Source: Mesorhizobium kowhaii | Lineage (GTDB): Bacteria; Pseudomonadota; Alphaproteobacteria; Rhizobiales; Rhizobiaceae | Length of the DNA: 64,000 nucleotides | Reading direction: 5' to 3' | NCBI RefSeq assembly: GCF_003253745.1 | Contig: NZ_MZXV01000032.1 | Location: forward strand, 496,001-560,000 | Part shown: positions 31,731-41,181 of the stretch, in pieces | Layout: the number at the start of each line of letters is the position of its first letter | Position numbering within the stretch: the first letter of the stretch is position 1 | Translations under genes and position numbers: made by a program | The notes under the pieces: generated by a model | Seen by the model: the letters and a program-made list of their open reading frames with translations, nothing else | Told to the model about the DNA's origin: nothing | Databases searched by the model: none

Positions 31731-33043
31731 TAAATCGCCATATCGGTCTTGGCCGCCCGACCCGCGACATAGACCTCGCGCACGGCGCGATCGTCGCCCA
31801 GCGTCTGCAAGAGAAACAGTTCCTGCGCCAGCGTCTCGACCGTTTCCATCCTGAGCCGCATCGCCGGCGTCGGCCTGGCGTCGAGCACGACGATGTCGGC
31901 GTCGCTGCCTTCATCCAGCGTGCCGATCTTGTCCACCACCGACAGCGCTTCGGCATTGCCGCGCGTCATCTGCCAGAAGGACTGGAACGGATTGAGCTTC
32001 TCGCCGTTCAGCGCGATCACCTTGTAGCCCTCGTCCATAGTGCGCAGCATGGAATAGTTGGTGCCACCGCCGACATCGGTGGCAGCTGCCATCCGGAACG
32101 GCTTGTCGCGGCGGCGAAAGCGCTGATAGTCGAACAGGCCAGAGCCGAGGAACAGGTTCGAGGTCGGGCAGAACACCGCCACCGAGCCGCTGTCCGACAG
32201 CGCATCCGCCTCACGATCCGACAGGTGGATGCAATGGCCGAACAGGCTCTTTTTCCCCAGCAGCCCGTAATGCTCGTAGACGTCGGTGTAGTCGCGCGAC
32301 CACGGATAGAGTTCTTGCGTAAAGGCGATTTCGGCGTGGTTCTCCGACAGATGCGTCTGCATATGCAGGTCGGGATGTTCGCGGCACAGCGCGCCGGCCA
32401 TCTCCATCTGCTGCGGCGACGAAGTGATGGCGAAGCGCGGCGTGATCGCATAGTGCTGGCGCCCCTTGCCGTGCCATTCCTTGATCAGCGCCTTGCTGTC
32501 GTCGTAGCCGGATTGCGGCGTGTCGAGCACGCCGGCGGGCGCATTGCGGTCCATCATCACCTTGCCGGCGATGTTGAGCATGTTGCGGTCATGCGATTCG
32601 GCAAAGAAGGCCTCGGCCGACGCCTTGTGCACCGAGCAGTAGGCGGCCACCGTCGTGGTGCCGTGGCGCACCATCTCGTCGAGGAACAGCCGCGCGATGC
32701 GGCGGCCGTGCTGAGCGTTGGCGAACTTCGTCTCTTCCGGAAAAGTGTAGGTGTTCAGCCAGTCGAGCAGTTCGGCGCCATAGGAGGCGATGATCTGCAT
32801 CTGCGGGAAATGCACATGCGCGTCGATGAAGCCCGGCAGCAGCAGATGCGGCCGATGGTCGATCTTTTTTACTTCCTCGCCGGCCTGTTTCTCGACGTCG
32901 GCGTAGGCACCGGCGGCGACGATCCGGCCGTCGCGGATCAGCAGGCCGCCATCCTCCTCGTAGCGCCAGGCGGAGTGGTCATCGATGGTTTGCGGCCAGC
33001 GCACGAAGGACAGCGTGCGGCCGCGCAGAAGTGTCGAGGTCAT
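31730..33043 (-). CDS. guaD: Guanine deaminase
   Basis: 437 residues from the ATG at 33043. It has the metal-dependent amidohydrolase layout: zinc ligands in PGFIDAHVHFPQMQI, the His region THLSENHAEIAF, FGHCIHLSDREADAL, and the catalytic Asp in TDVGGGTNYSML, all of the guanine deaminase type. It converts guanine to xanthine, the substrate of the XdhABC enzyme encoded at 37.7-42.7 kb. It starts one base after the stop of the urate oxidase gene, so the two are co-transcribed. Repeat B begins at its stop codon. Confidence 0.95.
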   Translation of the reverse strand: MTSTLLRGRTLSFVRWPQTIDDHSAWRYEEDGGLLIRDGRIVAAGAYADVEKQAGEEVKKIDHRPHLLLPGFIDAHVHFPQMQIIASYGAELLDWLNTYTFPEETKFANAQHGRRIARLFLDEMVRHGTTTVAAYCSVHKASAEAFFAESHDRNMLNIAGKVMMDRNAPAGVLDTPQSGYDDSKALIKEWHGKGRQHYAITPRFAITSSPQQMEMAGALCREHPDLHMQTHLSENHAEIAFTQELYPWSRDYTDVYEHYGLLGKKSLFGHCIHLSDREADALSDSGSVAVFCPTSNLFLGSGLFDYQRFRRRDKPFRMAAATDVGGGTNYSMLRTMDEGYKVIALNGEKLNPFQSFWQMTRGNAEALSVVDKIGTLDEGSDADIVVLDARPTPAMRLRMETVETLAQELFLLQTLGDDRAVREVYVAGRAAKTDMAI

Positions 33044-33044
33044 G

Positions 33045-34262
33045 CTATTTCCCTGCGCCTTCGAACCAGGCCACCAGCAGCGCCCGTTCCTTGTCGGTAA
33101 TCTGCGAGACGTTGGCCGGCGGCATGGCGTGGCTGCGACCGGCCTGCAGATAGATCTCGCGGGCATGGTTGGCGATGTCGGCGTCGGTGTCGAGCATCAC
33201 GCCCTGAGGCGCGTGGTAGATGCCCTCATAGACCGGCTCCGCCGCGTGGCACATCGAGCAGCGGCCGAGCACCGTATCGCGCACGGCCGGGAAATGCACC
33301 GATGCGACGTAGACCTGGGCGGCGGCGGAAGTCTTGGGTTCGCCGGTCAGCACCTTGGGTGCGGTCGACAGCCAGATGATGATGATGAACAGCACAAGGG
33401 CGCCCAGCCAGGTCCAGGTCGGGTTGCCCTTGCGGGCATGAACGCTGTTGAAATAATGCCGGATCAGCACCCCGATGATGAACACCAGCGAGGCGATGAC
33501 CCAGTTGAACTGCGTGCCAAACGCCAGCGGGTAGTGGTTCGACAGCATCAGGAACAGCACCGGCAGCGTCAGGTAGTTGTTGTGCAAGGAGCGCTGCTTG
33601 GCGATCTTGCCGTATTTCGGATCGGGCTTGCGGCCGGCGATCAGGTCGGCAACGACGATCTTCTGGTTGGGGATGATGACCATGAAGACGTTGGCCGACA
33701 TGATCGTCGCGGTGATGGCACCCAGATGCAGGAAAGCGGCACGGCCGGTAAACAAATGGGTGAGCCCCCAGGCGATGAACACCAGCACGCAGTAGAGCAC
33801 CAGCATCAGGCCGGTGTCGCTTTTTCCCAGCGGCGAACGGCACAGAAGATCATAGACCACCCAGCCGACGCCGATCGTCGCCATAGACAGCAAGATGCCG
33901 ACCGGCACCGACATTGGCAGCACGTTGGGATCGATCAGGAACAGATCGGCTCCGGCATAATAGACGACGCACAGCATGGCGAAGCCCGACAGCCAGGTGG
34001 CGTAGGATTCCCATTTGAACCAGGTCAGGTGCTCGGGCATCTCGGCCGGCGCCACCAGATATTTCTGGATGTGGTAGAAGCCGCCGCCATGCACCTGCCA
34101 TTCTTCGCCAAAGGCGCCGACGGGCATGCCCGGACGCTGGCGCAGGCCGAGATCGAGCGCCACGAAATAGAAAGACGAGCCGATCCAGGCGATGCCGGTG
34201 ATGACATGCAGCCAACGCACGGCGAAGCTCAGCCAGTCCCAGAAAATCGCGAAATCCATCAT
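33045..34262 (-). CDS. puuD: Membrane-bound urate oxidase with C-terminal cytochrome c domain (PuuD)
   Basis: 405 residues. About eight transmembrane helices (for example VRWLHVITGIAWIGSSFYFV, LGAITATIMSANVFMVIIPN, WLGALVLFIIIIWLS) are followed by a periplasmic domain with the haem c motif CSMCH (about residue 340) and a later Met (AMPPANVSQ). This is the PuuD type, which oxidises urate to 5-hydroxyisourate and passes electrons to the respiratory chain; it is not the E. coli PuuD hydrolase. HiuH at 42663 takes the product. It is divergent from the LysR gene at 34401. Confidence 0.92.
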   Translation of the reverse strand: MMDFAIFWDWLSFAVRWLHVITGIAWIGSSFYFVALDLGLRQRPGMPVGAFGEEWQVHGGGFYHIQKYLVAPAEMPEHLTWFKWESYATWLSGFAMLCVVYYAGADLFLIDPNVLPMSVPVGILLSMATIGVGWVVYDLLCRSPLGKSDTGLMLVLYCVLVFIAWGLTHLFTGRAAFLHLGAITATIMSANVFMVIIPNQKIVVADLIAGRKPDPKYGKIAKQRSLHNNYLTLPVLFLMLSNHYPLAFGTQFNWVIASLVFIIGVLIRHYFNSVHARKGNPTWTWLGALVLFIIIIWLSTAPKVLTGEPKTSAAAQVYVASVHFPAVRDTVLGRCSMCHAAEPVYEGIYHAPQGVMLDTDADIANHAREIYLQAGRSHAMPPANVSQITDKERALLVAWFEGAGK

Positions 34263-34400
34263 TGAAGTCGTCCCTGCCGATGACGCGACTTTACGGTGTC
34301 GCGCGCAAACGGAAAGAGGCGAGGTGTGCGATGACTTTCAAAAAAAAATGGAAAATACTACAGTCGTTGCACGCAGCTGGATGAAAGCCACGAAATCCGC

Positions 34401-35321
34401 ATGGCCTATCTCGACAACATCGCCGTCTTCGTTCGCGTCGTCGAACTCGGCAATCTGTCGGCGGCCGGCCGCGACATGCGCATCTCGCCGGCGGTCGCCT
34501 CCAACCGCATCAAGGAGCTGGAGAAGCATCTTGGCGTGCGGCTGTTCAACCGCACCACACGGCAATTGATGCCGACCGAACATGGCACGGTTTTCTATTC
34601 GGGCGCCAAACAGGTGCTGGAGGCGATCACCGAAGCGGAAGCCGCCGTTTCCGCGCTGTCCGGCCAACCGCGCGGCACCATCCGCGTTACTGCACCCTTG
34701 GGTCTCGGCCGCCGGCTGGTGGCCTCCGGCATTCCCGATTTCCACGACAAATACCCTGACATCGAGGTGCGGCTGAGGCTCTCTGACCACAATGTCGACA
34801 TCATGAAGGAAGGCATCGACGTCGCCTTCCGGCTCGGCATCATCGAGGATTCCAGCCTCAGGATGCGCGGCATCATGGAATGCGAACGCGTGCTGGTGGC
34901 GGCGCCGAAATATCTGCAAGCGCGCGGCGAACCAATGGAGCCGCAGGAACTCATCGGCAAGAAGCACGACTGCCTGATGCTGCGTTACTCCGGCGCGCGC
35001 GAATATGTGTGGACGCTGCAGACCCCCACCGGCCCGCAGAAATTCGAGGTGCACGGACCCTACGACACCGACGATGGTGACGTGCTGACCGGATGGGCGC
35101 TGTCCGGGCGCGGCATCATCAACAAGCCGCGCTTCGAGGTCGAGCCGTTCATCCGTGACCAGCGGCTGAAGGTGATCCTGAGCAGCACGCCACCAACGCC
35201 GGTGCAATTCGCCGCCGTCTATCCGCACAAGAAGCTGCAGGACCCCAAGGTGCGGCTGCTGCTCGACTTCATGGCCGAGCGCTGCCAGCGGCTGATCAAC
35301 GACCTGCTTGCTGGCAAATAG
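34401..35321 (+). CDS. LysR family transcriptional regulator
   Basis: 306 residues. The N-terminal helix-turn-helix (LSAAGRDMRISPAVASNRIK, then LEKHLGVRLFNRTTRQLMPT) and the two-lobed effector domain (GTIRVTAPLGLGRRLVASGI, DVAFRLGIIEDSSL) are standard. It is transcribed away from puuD-guaD with about 140 bp between the starts and is the best candidate for control of the purine genes. The effector is unknown, perhaps a purine intermediate. Confidence 0.93.
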   Translation: MAYLDNIAVFVRVVELGNLSAAGRDMRISPAVASNRIKELEKHLGVRLFNRTTRQLMPTEHGTVFYSGAKQVLEAITEAEAAVSALSGQPRGTIRVTAPLGLGRRLVASGIPDFHDKYPDIEVRLRLSDHNVDIMKEGIDVAFRLGIIEDSSLRMRGIMECERVLVAAPKYLQARGEPMEPQELIGKKHDCLMLRYSGAREYVWTLQTPTGPQKFEVHGPYDTDDGDVLTGWALSGRGIINKPRFEVEPFIRDQRLKVILSSTPPTPVQFAAVYPHKKLQDPKVRLLLDFMAERCQRLINDLLAGK

Positions 35322-35443
35322 GGGCTGGCCGGCAAGTGATGGCTGGCCGGCAAGTGACCGGTAGTTGGCCCAGCGCCAGCGGTTGCCATCGCTGGATGAG
35401 GCGAACATAGTTCCGATGGTATTTCGTCTTGCAGGGACCATCG

Positions 35444-36460
35444 ATGGACAACGGCGCCACAATGCATCTTGCCGTTTCGCCGTTTCCGGGAACCGCAGAG
35501 CCATCGTCCGGGGCCGAGCCGGACTTCAGCCATCTGGCGCGGTTTGTGCAAAGGGCAGAAGCGGCCGGGCTGGATATGGTGATTTTCGCCGATTCCGCGC
35601 CGGCTTCCGGCAGCGATGCTGCAAACAGGCAGATGCCCTTCGAAGCGACGACCATGCTGGCCGCACTGGCCACGGTGACAAGCAGGATCGGCCTGGTCGC
35701 CGCGGCCTCGACGGTCGCTCACCAGCCCTACAATCTGGCCCGCCGTTTCGCCTCGCTCGACATCATCAGCCATGGCCGCGCCGGCTGGAACGCGACCATG
35801 GCGCAAGCGCCACGCGAAGCAGCCAATTTCAGCCGGCCGGACGGATTTTCCGGCGACGATTTTCGCCGCCGCACGGAGGAATATATCGGCATCGTTCAAG
35901 GTTTGTGGAACGGCTGGGATGCGGACGCTCTCAAGTTCGACAAGAGCGACGGACGCTTCCACGATCCCGAAAAGATGCACCTGCTCGACCACAAGGGCGA
36001 ATTCTTTTCGGTGCGAGGACCGCTGAACGTAGCGCGGTCGCCGCAGGATACGCCGGTGCTGGTGCTGTCCGGTCTATCAGACATGGATATTGCCGCCCGC
36101 ACCGCCGATGTCATCCTGCTGGAGGACGGGCCACTCGAGAGCACGAAAGCCCGGTATGACGATCTCAAACGCTGCGTTGCTGCCTGCGGACGCGACCCGG
36201 GCGCCGTGAAGGTGCTGATGAATGTCTCGCCCGTCACCCATGGTACCGCCAAGCCGACCGTCGCCGACAGCATGGAAAAACAATTCCGGTCGAAAAGCTG
36301 TGACGGTTTCAACATGTTGATGCCGGCTCAGCTTTCGGCGCTCGACAATTTTGTCGATCTGGTTTTGCCGGCGCTGCGGCAGCGCGGCCTGTTTCGAGAA
36401 AGCTATCGCGGCGCGACGTTGCGCTCGCATCTCGGGCTGATGGTGGGAGGCGCAGCATGA
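35444..36460 (+). CDS. Flavin-dependent monooxygenase, LLM class (NtaA/SnaA/DszA type), short form
   Basis: 338 residues from the ATG at 35444 (AGGGA six bases upstream). It has the bacterial-luciferase-like order RAEAAGLDMVIFADSA, TSRIGLVAAASTVAHQPYNL, SLDIISHGRAGWNATMAQAP and TADVILLEDG. Family members are usually 430-450 residues, and the linker after the barrel is shorter than in the partner gene at 36457. They oxidise small organic compounds with FMNH2 from a separate reductase, which is not encoded here. The stop overlaps the next ATG. Confidence 0.85.
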   Translation: MDNGATMHLAVSPFPGTAEPSSGAEPDFSHLARFVQRAEAAGLDMVIFADSAPASGSDAANRQMPFEATTMLAALATVTSRIGLVAAASTVAHQPYNLARRFASLDIISHGRAGWNATMAQAPREAANFSRPDGFSGDDFRRRTEEYIGIVQGLWNGWDADALKFDKSDGRFHDPEKMHLLDHKGEFFSVRGPLNVARSPQDTPVLVLSGLSDMDIAARTADVILLEDGPLESTKARYDDLKRCVAACGRDPGAVKVLMNVSPVTHGTAKPTVADSMEKQFRSKSCDGFNMLMPAQLSALDNFVDLVLPALRQRGLFRESYRGATLRSHLGLMVGGAA

Positions 36461-37728
36461 CCGCCGCTCCCCGCCAGATGAAGCTCGGCGCCTTCCTGTG
36501 GGCAACGGGCCACCATATCGCCGCCTGGCGCCATCCCAAGGCACATGTGACGGCCGGCATCGACATCGACCATTACATCCAGCTGGCGCGCATAGCGGAG
36601 GCAGCGAAGTTCGACATGATCTTCTGCGAGGACGCTGCCGGCCTGCGCGAAGCCAATGTCGGCATCGCCAGCCAGACGTCGCGCTCGATCGGTTTCGAGC
36701 CGATCAGCCTGCTTTCGGCGCTGGCGGCCCAGACCAGCTACATCGGTCTCGTTTCGACGGCCTCGACAAGCTACAACGAGCCCTACGGACTGGCGCGGAC
36801 CTTCCTGTCGCTCGACCATCTGAGCGGCGGCCGGGCCGGCTGGAACCTGGTCACCTCGGCCAGTCCCATCGAGGCCGCCAATTTCGGCTCAACCGGATTG
36901 CGCCCGCATGCCGATCGCTACGAGCGGGCACGTGAGTTCGCCGAGGTGGTCACGGGGCTTTGGCGCGGCAAGCCCGGCGGGGCTTCCGGTTCCGGTCATG
37001 ATGGCCAGAGCTTTTCCGTGCGCGATGCGCTTGACCTGCCGCGTTCGCCGCAGGGCGCACCGGTGATGGTTCAGGCCGGCGCTTCGGATGTCGGACGCGA
37101 CCTTGCCGCTCGCACCGCCGATGTGGTGTTCACGGCGGCGCAGACTTTCGAGGAAGCGAAGGCCTTCTACGACGATCTCAAGGGGCGTCTGGCGGCCTAT
37201 GGACGCGAGCCGGACGACATCAAGATCATGCCCGGTGTCGCGCCCGTGGTGGCTGAAACCACGACGCAAGCTCAGGAAAAATACGAGGAGTTGCAGGAAC
37301 TTATCCCCGACGATGTCGGCGTTGCACTGCTGTCCAGCTATCTCAGCATTTCCGATCTATGGCGCTATCCGATCGACGGGCCGCTGCCGGAACTGCCGCC
37401 CAGCGAAGGCATGCAGAGCCGGCAAGCGCTGGTCATCGAGCAGTCACGTCGCGACAACCTGTCCATCCGCCAGCTGGCGCGGCATTTCGCTGGCGCGCGT
37501 GGTCATTGGCGCATCGTCGGAACGGCGGCCCAGGTCGCCGACGAGTTGCAGGCGCGGTTCGAAGGCAGTGCGGCCGACGGCTTCAACGTCATGCCCTCAT
37601 ATTTCCCCGGCGAACTCGATGCCTTTGCCACGCTGGTCGTGCCGGAACTGCAGCGGCGTGGCCTTTTCCGCAAGCACTACGAGGGCCGCACGCTGCGCGA
37701 CCATCTGGGTTTGAAACAACCGGTGTAG
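36457..37728 (+). CDS. Flavin-dependent monooxygenase, LLM class (NtaA/SnaA/DszA type)
   Basis: 423 residues, close to the family length. It has LGAFLWATGHHIAAWRHPKA, LARIAEAAKFDMIFCEDAAG, TSYIGLVSTASTSYNEPYGL, SLDHLSGGRAGWNLVTSASP and the insert RPHADRYERAREFAEVV. It acts on small organic substrates with reduced FMN. Overlapping its sister gene (ATGA), and between urate oxidase and xanthine dehydrogenase, it might act on a purine-related or N-heterocyclic compound, but this is inference. It is convergent with xdhC. Confidence 0.88.
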   Translation: MTAAPRQMKLGAFLWATGHHIAAWRHPKAHVTAGIDIDHYIQLARIAEAAKFDMIFCEDAAGLREANVGIASQTSRSIGFEPISLLSALAAQTSYIGLVSTASTSYNEPYGLARTFLSLDHLSGGRAGWNLVTSASPIEAANFGSTGLRPHADRYERAREFAEVVTGLWRGKPGGASGSGHDGQSFSVRDALDLPRSPQGAPVMVQAGASDVGRDLAARTADVVFTAAQTFEEAKAFYDDLKGRLAAYGREPDDIKIMPGVAPVVAETTTQAQEKYEELQELIPDDVGVALLSSYLSISDLWRYPIDGPLPELPPSEGMQSRQALVIEQSRRDNLSIRQLARHFAGARGHWRIVGTAAQVADELQARFEGSAADGFNVMPSYFPGELDAFATLVVPELQRRGLFRKHYEGRTLRDHLGLKQPV

Positions 37729-37741
37729 CCGTGACGTAAAC

Positions 37742-38761
37742 TTAGCCGGCCATGGCCTTGCGGCGCGAGGCCTGGTTGGCGGTTGATGCTGCGGCGTACC
37801 CAACCAGCGCCGTCATGATCTCGGCGGCCGCGAGCGCTGCGATGACAGGCGGGCGCTTGTCCCTCACGGCATCGCCGCCGATCGGCGAGACGAGGCGGGC
37901 AAATTCCGCTTCGCTGCCGTCCGCCGATTTGAGGAACCAGTTCTTGAACGTCGCCTTCTTGGTCTTCGAGCCTATCATGCCGACATAGGCCGTGTCGTCA
38001 CGCTTCAACGCTTCGGCGACGATCAGGAAGTCCAGCGCATGGTCATGGGTGAGTATGGCGAAAGCGCTGCCGGCGGGTGCATCGCGCACCATCACCTCCG
38101 GTATCGGCGTCAACCGCGTCTCAACGGTTTCCGGCATGCCTTCCAGCGCCTCGGCCCGCGTCTCGATGACGACGGCGTGCACGGGAAGAAGGGCCACAGA
38201 GGAGGCCAGCGCCTGGCCGACATGGCCGCCGCCGAAGATATAGATATAAGGCAGTTCAGCCTCTTCGGTTTCCGCCGCTGCGACCAGTTCGGCTGCCAGC
38301 GCGCTATCGACGAGCCGGATCAACACTTCGACACGTCCGCCGCAGCATTGACCGATCTCGGGTCCTAGCGGCACGTCGAGGGTCGCGCAGAGTTCGTCAA
38401 CTTCGATGCGGGTCTCTTTGCCCTCCCCCTTGTGGGGAAGGTCGGACGACGGAGTCGTCCGGGGTGGGAGTTCTGGGAACGCCGCTCCCCCACCCCGTTT
38501 CGCCAACGCCGCTTCGCGGCGTCGGCTCACGGACCTTCCCCACAAGTGCGAGGGGGAAGACCCTAGCATCTGCCGTGCCTTGTCGATGGCCATGTACTCG
38601 AGTTGGCCGCCGCCGATCGTGCCAAAGATCGACGCTTGGGAGACGAGCATGAAGGCGCCCTTCTCGCGTGGCGTCGAGCCTTTGGTGCCGGCCACTTCGA
38701 CTAGGGCAACCCGGCCGGCATTGCCAAGAAAGGCTTTCAGGCTTTGCGCTTTCGAGTTCAT
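37742..38761 (-). CDS. xdhC: Xanthine dehydrogenase maturation factor XdhC, with an in-frame repeat insertion
   Basis: 339 residues. The XdhC N-terminus (AGRVALVEVAGTKGSTPREK, GTIGGGQLEYMAIDKARQML) and the later core (DVPLGPEIGQCCGGRVEVLI, IFGGGHVGQALASSVALLP, VGMIGSKTKKATFKNWFLKS) are intact. Residues 68-116 between them, SSPSHLWGRSVSRRREAALA onward, are the translation of a palindromic repeat (38421-38557) and are foreign to the family. XdhC supplies sulfurated molybdenum cofactor to XdhB. Whether the 49-residue insert harms folding is unknown; the frame is kept. Confidence 0.93.
   Translation of the reverse strand: MNSKAQSLKAFLGNAGRVALVEVAGTKGSTPREKGAFMLVSQASIFGTIGGGQLEYMAIDKARQMLGSSPSHLWGRSVSRRREAALAKRGGGAAFPELPPRTTPSSDLPHKGEGKETRIEVDELCATLDVPLGPEIGQCCGGRVEVLIRLVDSALAAELVAAAETEEAELPYIYIFGGGHVGQALASSVALLPVHAVVIETRAEALEGMPETVETRLTPIPEVMVRDAPAGSAFAILTHDHALDFLIVAEALKRDDTAYVGMIGSKTKKATFKNWFLKSADGSEAEFARLVSPIGGDAVRDKRPPVIAALAAAEIMTALVGYAAASTANQASRRKAMAG
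38421..38557. repeat. Palindromic repeat element inside xdhC
   Basis: Arms CCCTCCCCCTTGTGGGGAAG (38421-38443 with GTC) and GACCTTCCCCACAAGTGCGA (38532-38557). The centre holds GGACGACGGAGTCGTCC and further GC hairpins. The form is that of the intergenic palindromes seen at 24826, but this copy is within a coding gene and reads through without a stop in the xdhC frame. Confidence 0.85.
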
Positions 38762-38823
38762 CTTTCGCGTTCCCTAATGGGAAATGTAGGCTTTTTCGGC
38801 CTGAATTGCACGTCTCGCCGGTT

Positions 38824-41181
38824 TCAGGCGCCCGCTTTGACCTCGTTCTTCAGCCGCTCGATCGCCATCAGTACCCGTTCCGGCGTTGCCGGCGCATCGA
38901 GACGCGGACATGTCCTGTGATCGGCGACGCTGGCCACCGCGTCCGACAGCGCGTGCAGCACCGACATGCCGAGCGGGAACGGCGGTTCGCCGACCGCCTT
39001 GGAGCGATGGATCGTCGGCTCGCTGGTTTCCGGCCAGTCGGCCAGCGTCACGTTGAAGATCTTCGGTCGGTCCGAGGCGAGCGGGATCTTGTAGGTCGAC
39101 GGCGCATGCGTGCGCAGCCGGCCATTGCCGTCCCACCAGAGTTCCTCGGTCGTCAGCCAGCCCATACCCTGGATGAAGCCGCCCTCGATCTGCCCGAGAT
39201 CGATGGCGCGGTTCAGCGAGCGGCCGGTCTCGTGCAAGATGTCGGTGCGCTCGACCATGTATTCGCCGGTCAGCGTGTCGACCGAGACTTCCGAGCACGA
39301 GGCGCCATAGGCGAAGTAGTAGAAGGGGCGGCCTTCGCCCTTGTCGCGGTTCCAGTGGATCTTTGGCGTTTTGTAAAAGCCCGCCGCCGAAAGCTGGATA
39401 CGGGCCATATAGGCCTGTTTGACGAGGTCAGCGAAGGCGATCTCCTGGTTGCCGATGCGCACCCGGTTGGGCAGGAACAGCACCTGGTCGCGCGGCACCT
39501 GATATTTTTCGGCGGCGAAATCGGTCAACCGATCCTTGATCTGGCGAGCGCCATTCTGCGCCGCCATGCCGTTGAGGTCAGAACCGGAGGACGCTGCCGT
39601 GGCCGAGGTGTTCGGCACCTTGCCGGTCGTCGTCGCGGTGATCTTCACCTGATCGAGATCGATCTGGAACTCTTCCGCCACCACCTGCGCCACCTTGACG
39701 TAGAGGCCCTGCCCCATCTCCGTGCCGCCATGGTTCAGATGCACCGAACCATCGGTGTAGACATGCACCAGCGCGCCGGCCTGGTTGTAGTGCGTGGCCG
39801 TGAACGAGATGCCGAACTTGACCGGCGTCAGCGCCAGGCCACGCTTGATGAAACGGCTATTGGCATTGAAGGCCGATATCTCGCGCCGCCGCCGCGCATA
39901 GCTGGAGCTTTGCTCAAGCTCGGCAACGATGCGCTGGATGATGTTGTCCTCGACCGTCTGATGGTAGGGCGTGATATTGCGGTCGCTGGTGCCGTAAAAA
40001 TTCTTCTTGCGGATTTCGAGCGGATCCTTGCCGACGGCGAAGGCAACTTCGTCGATGACGCGCTCGGCGCCGACCATGCCTTGTGGACCGCCGAAACCAC
40101 GGAAGGCGGTGTTCGACACAGTGTTGGTGTAGAGCGGCGCCGACTGGGCATGCACCGCCGGCCAGAAATAGGTGTTGTCGCAGTGGAACAGCGCGCGATC
40201 GGTCACCGGACCTGACAGGTCCGAGGAGAACCCACAGCGCGCCGCGAACATGAAATCGATGCCGAGAATGTTGCCCTCGTCATCGAAGCCGACTTCGTAC
40301 TCTATGAGGAAGTCATGACGCTTGCCGGTGGCGATCATGTCGTCGTCGCGGTCGGGCCGGATTTTCACGGCGCGATGGTGCTTTTTCGCGGCGATGGCGG
40401 CCAATGCCGCAAACTGGTTGCCTTGCGTTTCCTTGCCGCCAAAGCCGCCGCCCATGCGGCGAATTTCCACCGTGATGGCGTTGCTCGGCACGCCGAGCGC
40501 ATGGCTGACCATGTGCTGGACTTCACTCGGATGCTGGGTCGAGGAATAAATGGTGACGTCATGGTCCTCGCCGGGCACGGCCATGGCGATATGGCCTTCG
40601 AGATAGAAATGCTCCTGACCGCCGACGCGCATCTGCCCTTTGAGCTGGCGAGGTGCGGCCTTGATCGCTGCCGCGGCATCGCCGCGCTTCAGGGTCAATG
40701 GCGGCGTGACCAGCTTGTCCTTCCGGGGATCAAGCTCGCCGATGTCGGTAACGAAAGCCAAATCCTTGTATTCAAGCTTGGCCAACCTTGTGGCGCGGCG
40801 CGCCTGCTCGCGGGTTTCGGCAATGACGCAGAAGATCGGCTGGCCGTAGAATTGCACCTTGCCGTCGGCCAGCACCGGCTCGTCGTGACGGCCAGTCGGC
40901 GAAATATCGTTTTCGCCCGGTACATCCGTGGCCGTCAGCACGTCGATGACCCCGGGGGCGGTGCGCACCGCCGACAGGTCCATGCTGGTGATGGTGGCAT
41001 GGGTGGCAGCCGAAAGCCCAAGGCAGCCATGCAGCGTGCCGGCCGGTTCCGGCATATCATCGATATAGACGGCGGTGCCGTTGACATGCTTGTGGGCAGA
41101 ATCGTGGCGTTGGTCGGTGGCGACACCGCCGGTGATCTTTTCAGCCCTAGGATTGGGGGTGGTGGCGTGCTTGTTCATCAT
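38824..41181 (-). CDS. xdhB: Xanthine dehydrogenase, molybdopterin-binding subunit
   Basis: 785 residues. The N-terminal fold (DQRHDSAHKHVNGTAVYIDD) and the Mo-cofactor motifs RRMGGGFGGKETQGNQFAAL, AFRGFGGPQGMVGAERVIDE, LNHGGTEMGQGLYVKVAQV and the catalytic Glu region SKAVGEPPFPLGMSVL identify it. It hydroxylates hypoxanthine and xanthine to urate with XdhA as its electron partner. Its start overlaps the xdhA stop (ATGA). The gene order hiuH-xdhA-xdhB-xdhC forms one leftward operon. Confidence 0.96.
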   Translation of the reverse strand: MMNKHATTPNPRAEKITGGVATDQRHDSAHKHVNGTAVYIDDMPEPAGTLHGCLGLSAATHATITSMDLSAVRTAPGVIDVLTATDVPGENDISPTGRHDEPVLADGKVQFYGQPIFCVIAETREQARRATRLAKLEYKDLAFVTDIGELDPRKDKLVTPPLTLKRGDAAAAIKAAPRQLKGQMRVGGQEHFYLEGHIAMAVPGEDHDVTIYSSTQHPSEVQHMVSHALGVPSNAITVEIRRMGGGFGGKETQGNQFAALAAIAAKKHHRAVKIRPDRDDDMIATGKRHDFLIEYEVGFDDEGNILGIDFMFAARCGFSSDLSGPVTDRALFHCDNTYFWPAVHAQSAPLYTNTVSNTAFRGFGGPQGMVGAERVIDEVAFAVGKDPLEIRKKNFYGTSDRNITPYHQTVEDNIIQRIVAELEQSSSYARRRREISAFNANSRFIKRGLALTPVKFGISFTATHYNQAGALVHVYTDGSVHLNHGGTEMGQGLYVKVAQVVAEEFQIDLDQVKITATTTGKVPNTSATAASSGSDLNGMAAQNGARQIKDRLTDFAAEKYQVPRDQVLFLPNRVRIGNQEIAFADLVKQAYMARIQLSAAGFYKTPKIHWNRDKGEGRPFYYFAYGASCSEVSVDTLTGEYMVERTDILHETGRSLNRAIDLGQIEGGFIQGMGWLTTEELWWDGNGRLRTHAPSTYKIPLASDRPKIFNVTLADWPETSEPTIHRSKAVGEPPFPLGMSVLHALSDAVASVADHRTCPRLDAPATPERVLMAIERLKNEVKAGA

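Noticed and set aside
38668..40215. Plus-strand open frame of 515 codons opposite xdhB
   Set aside because: No domain, low-complexity Arg/His/Gln content; xdhB on the other strand is unambiguous.
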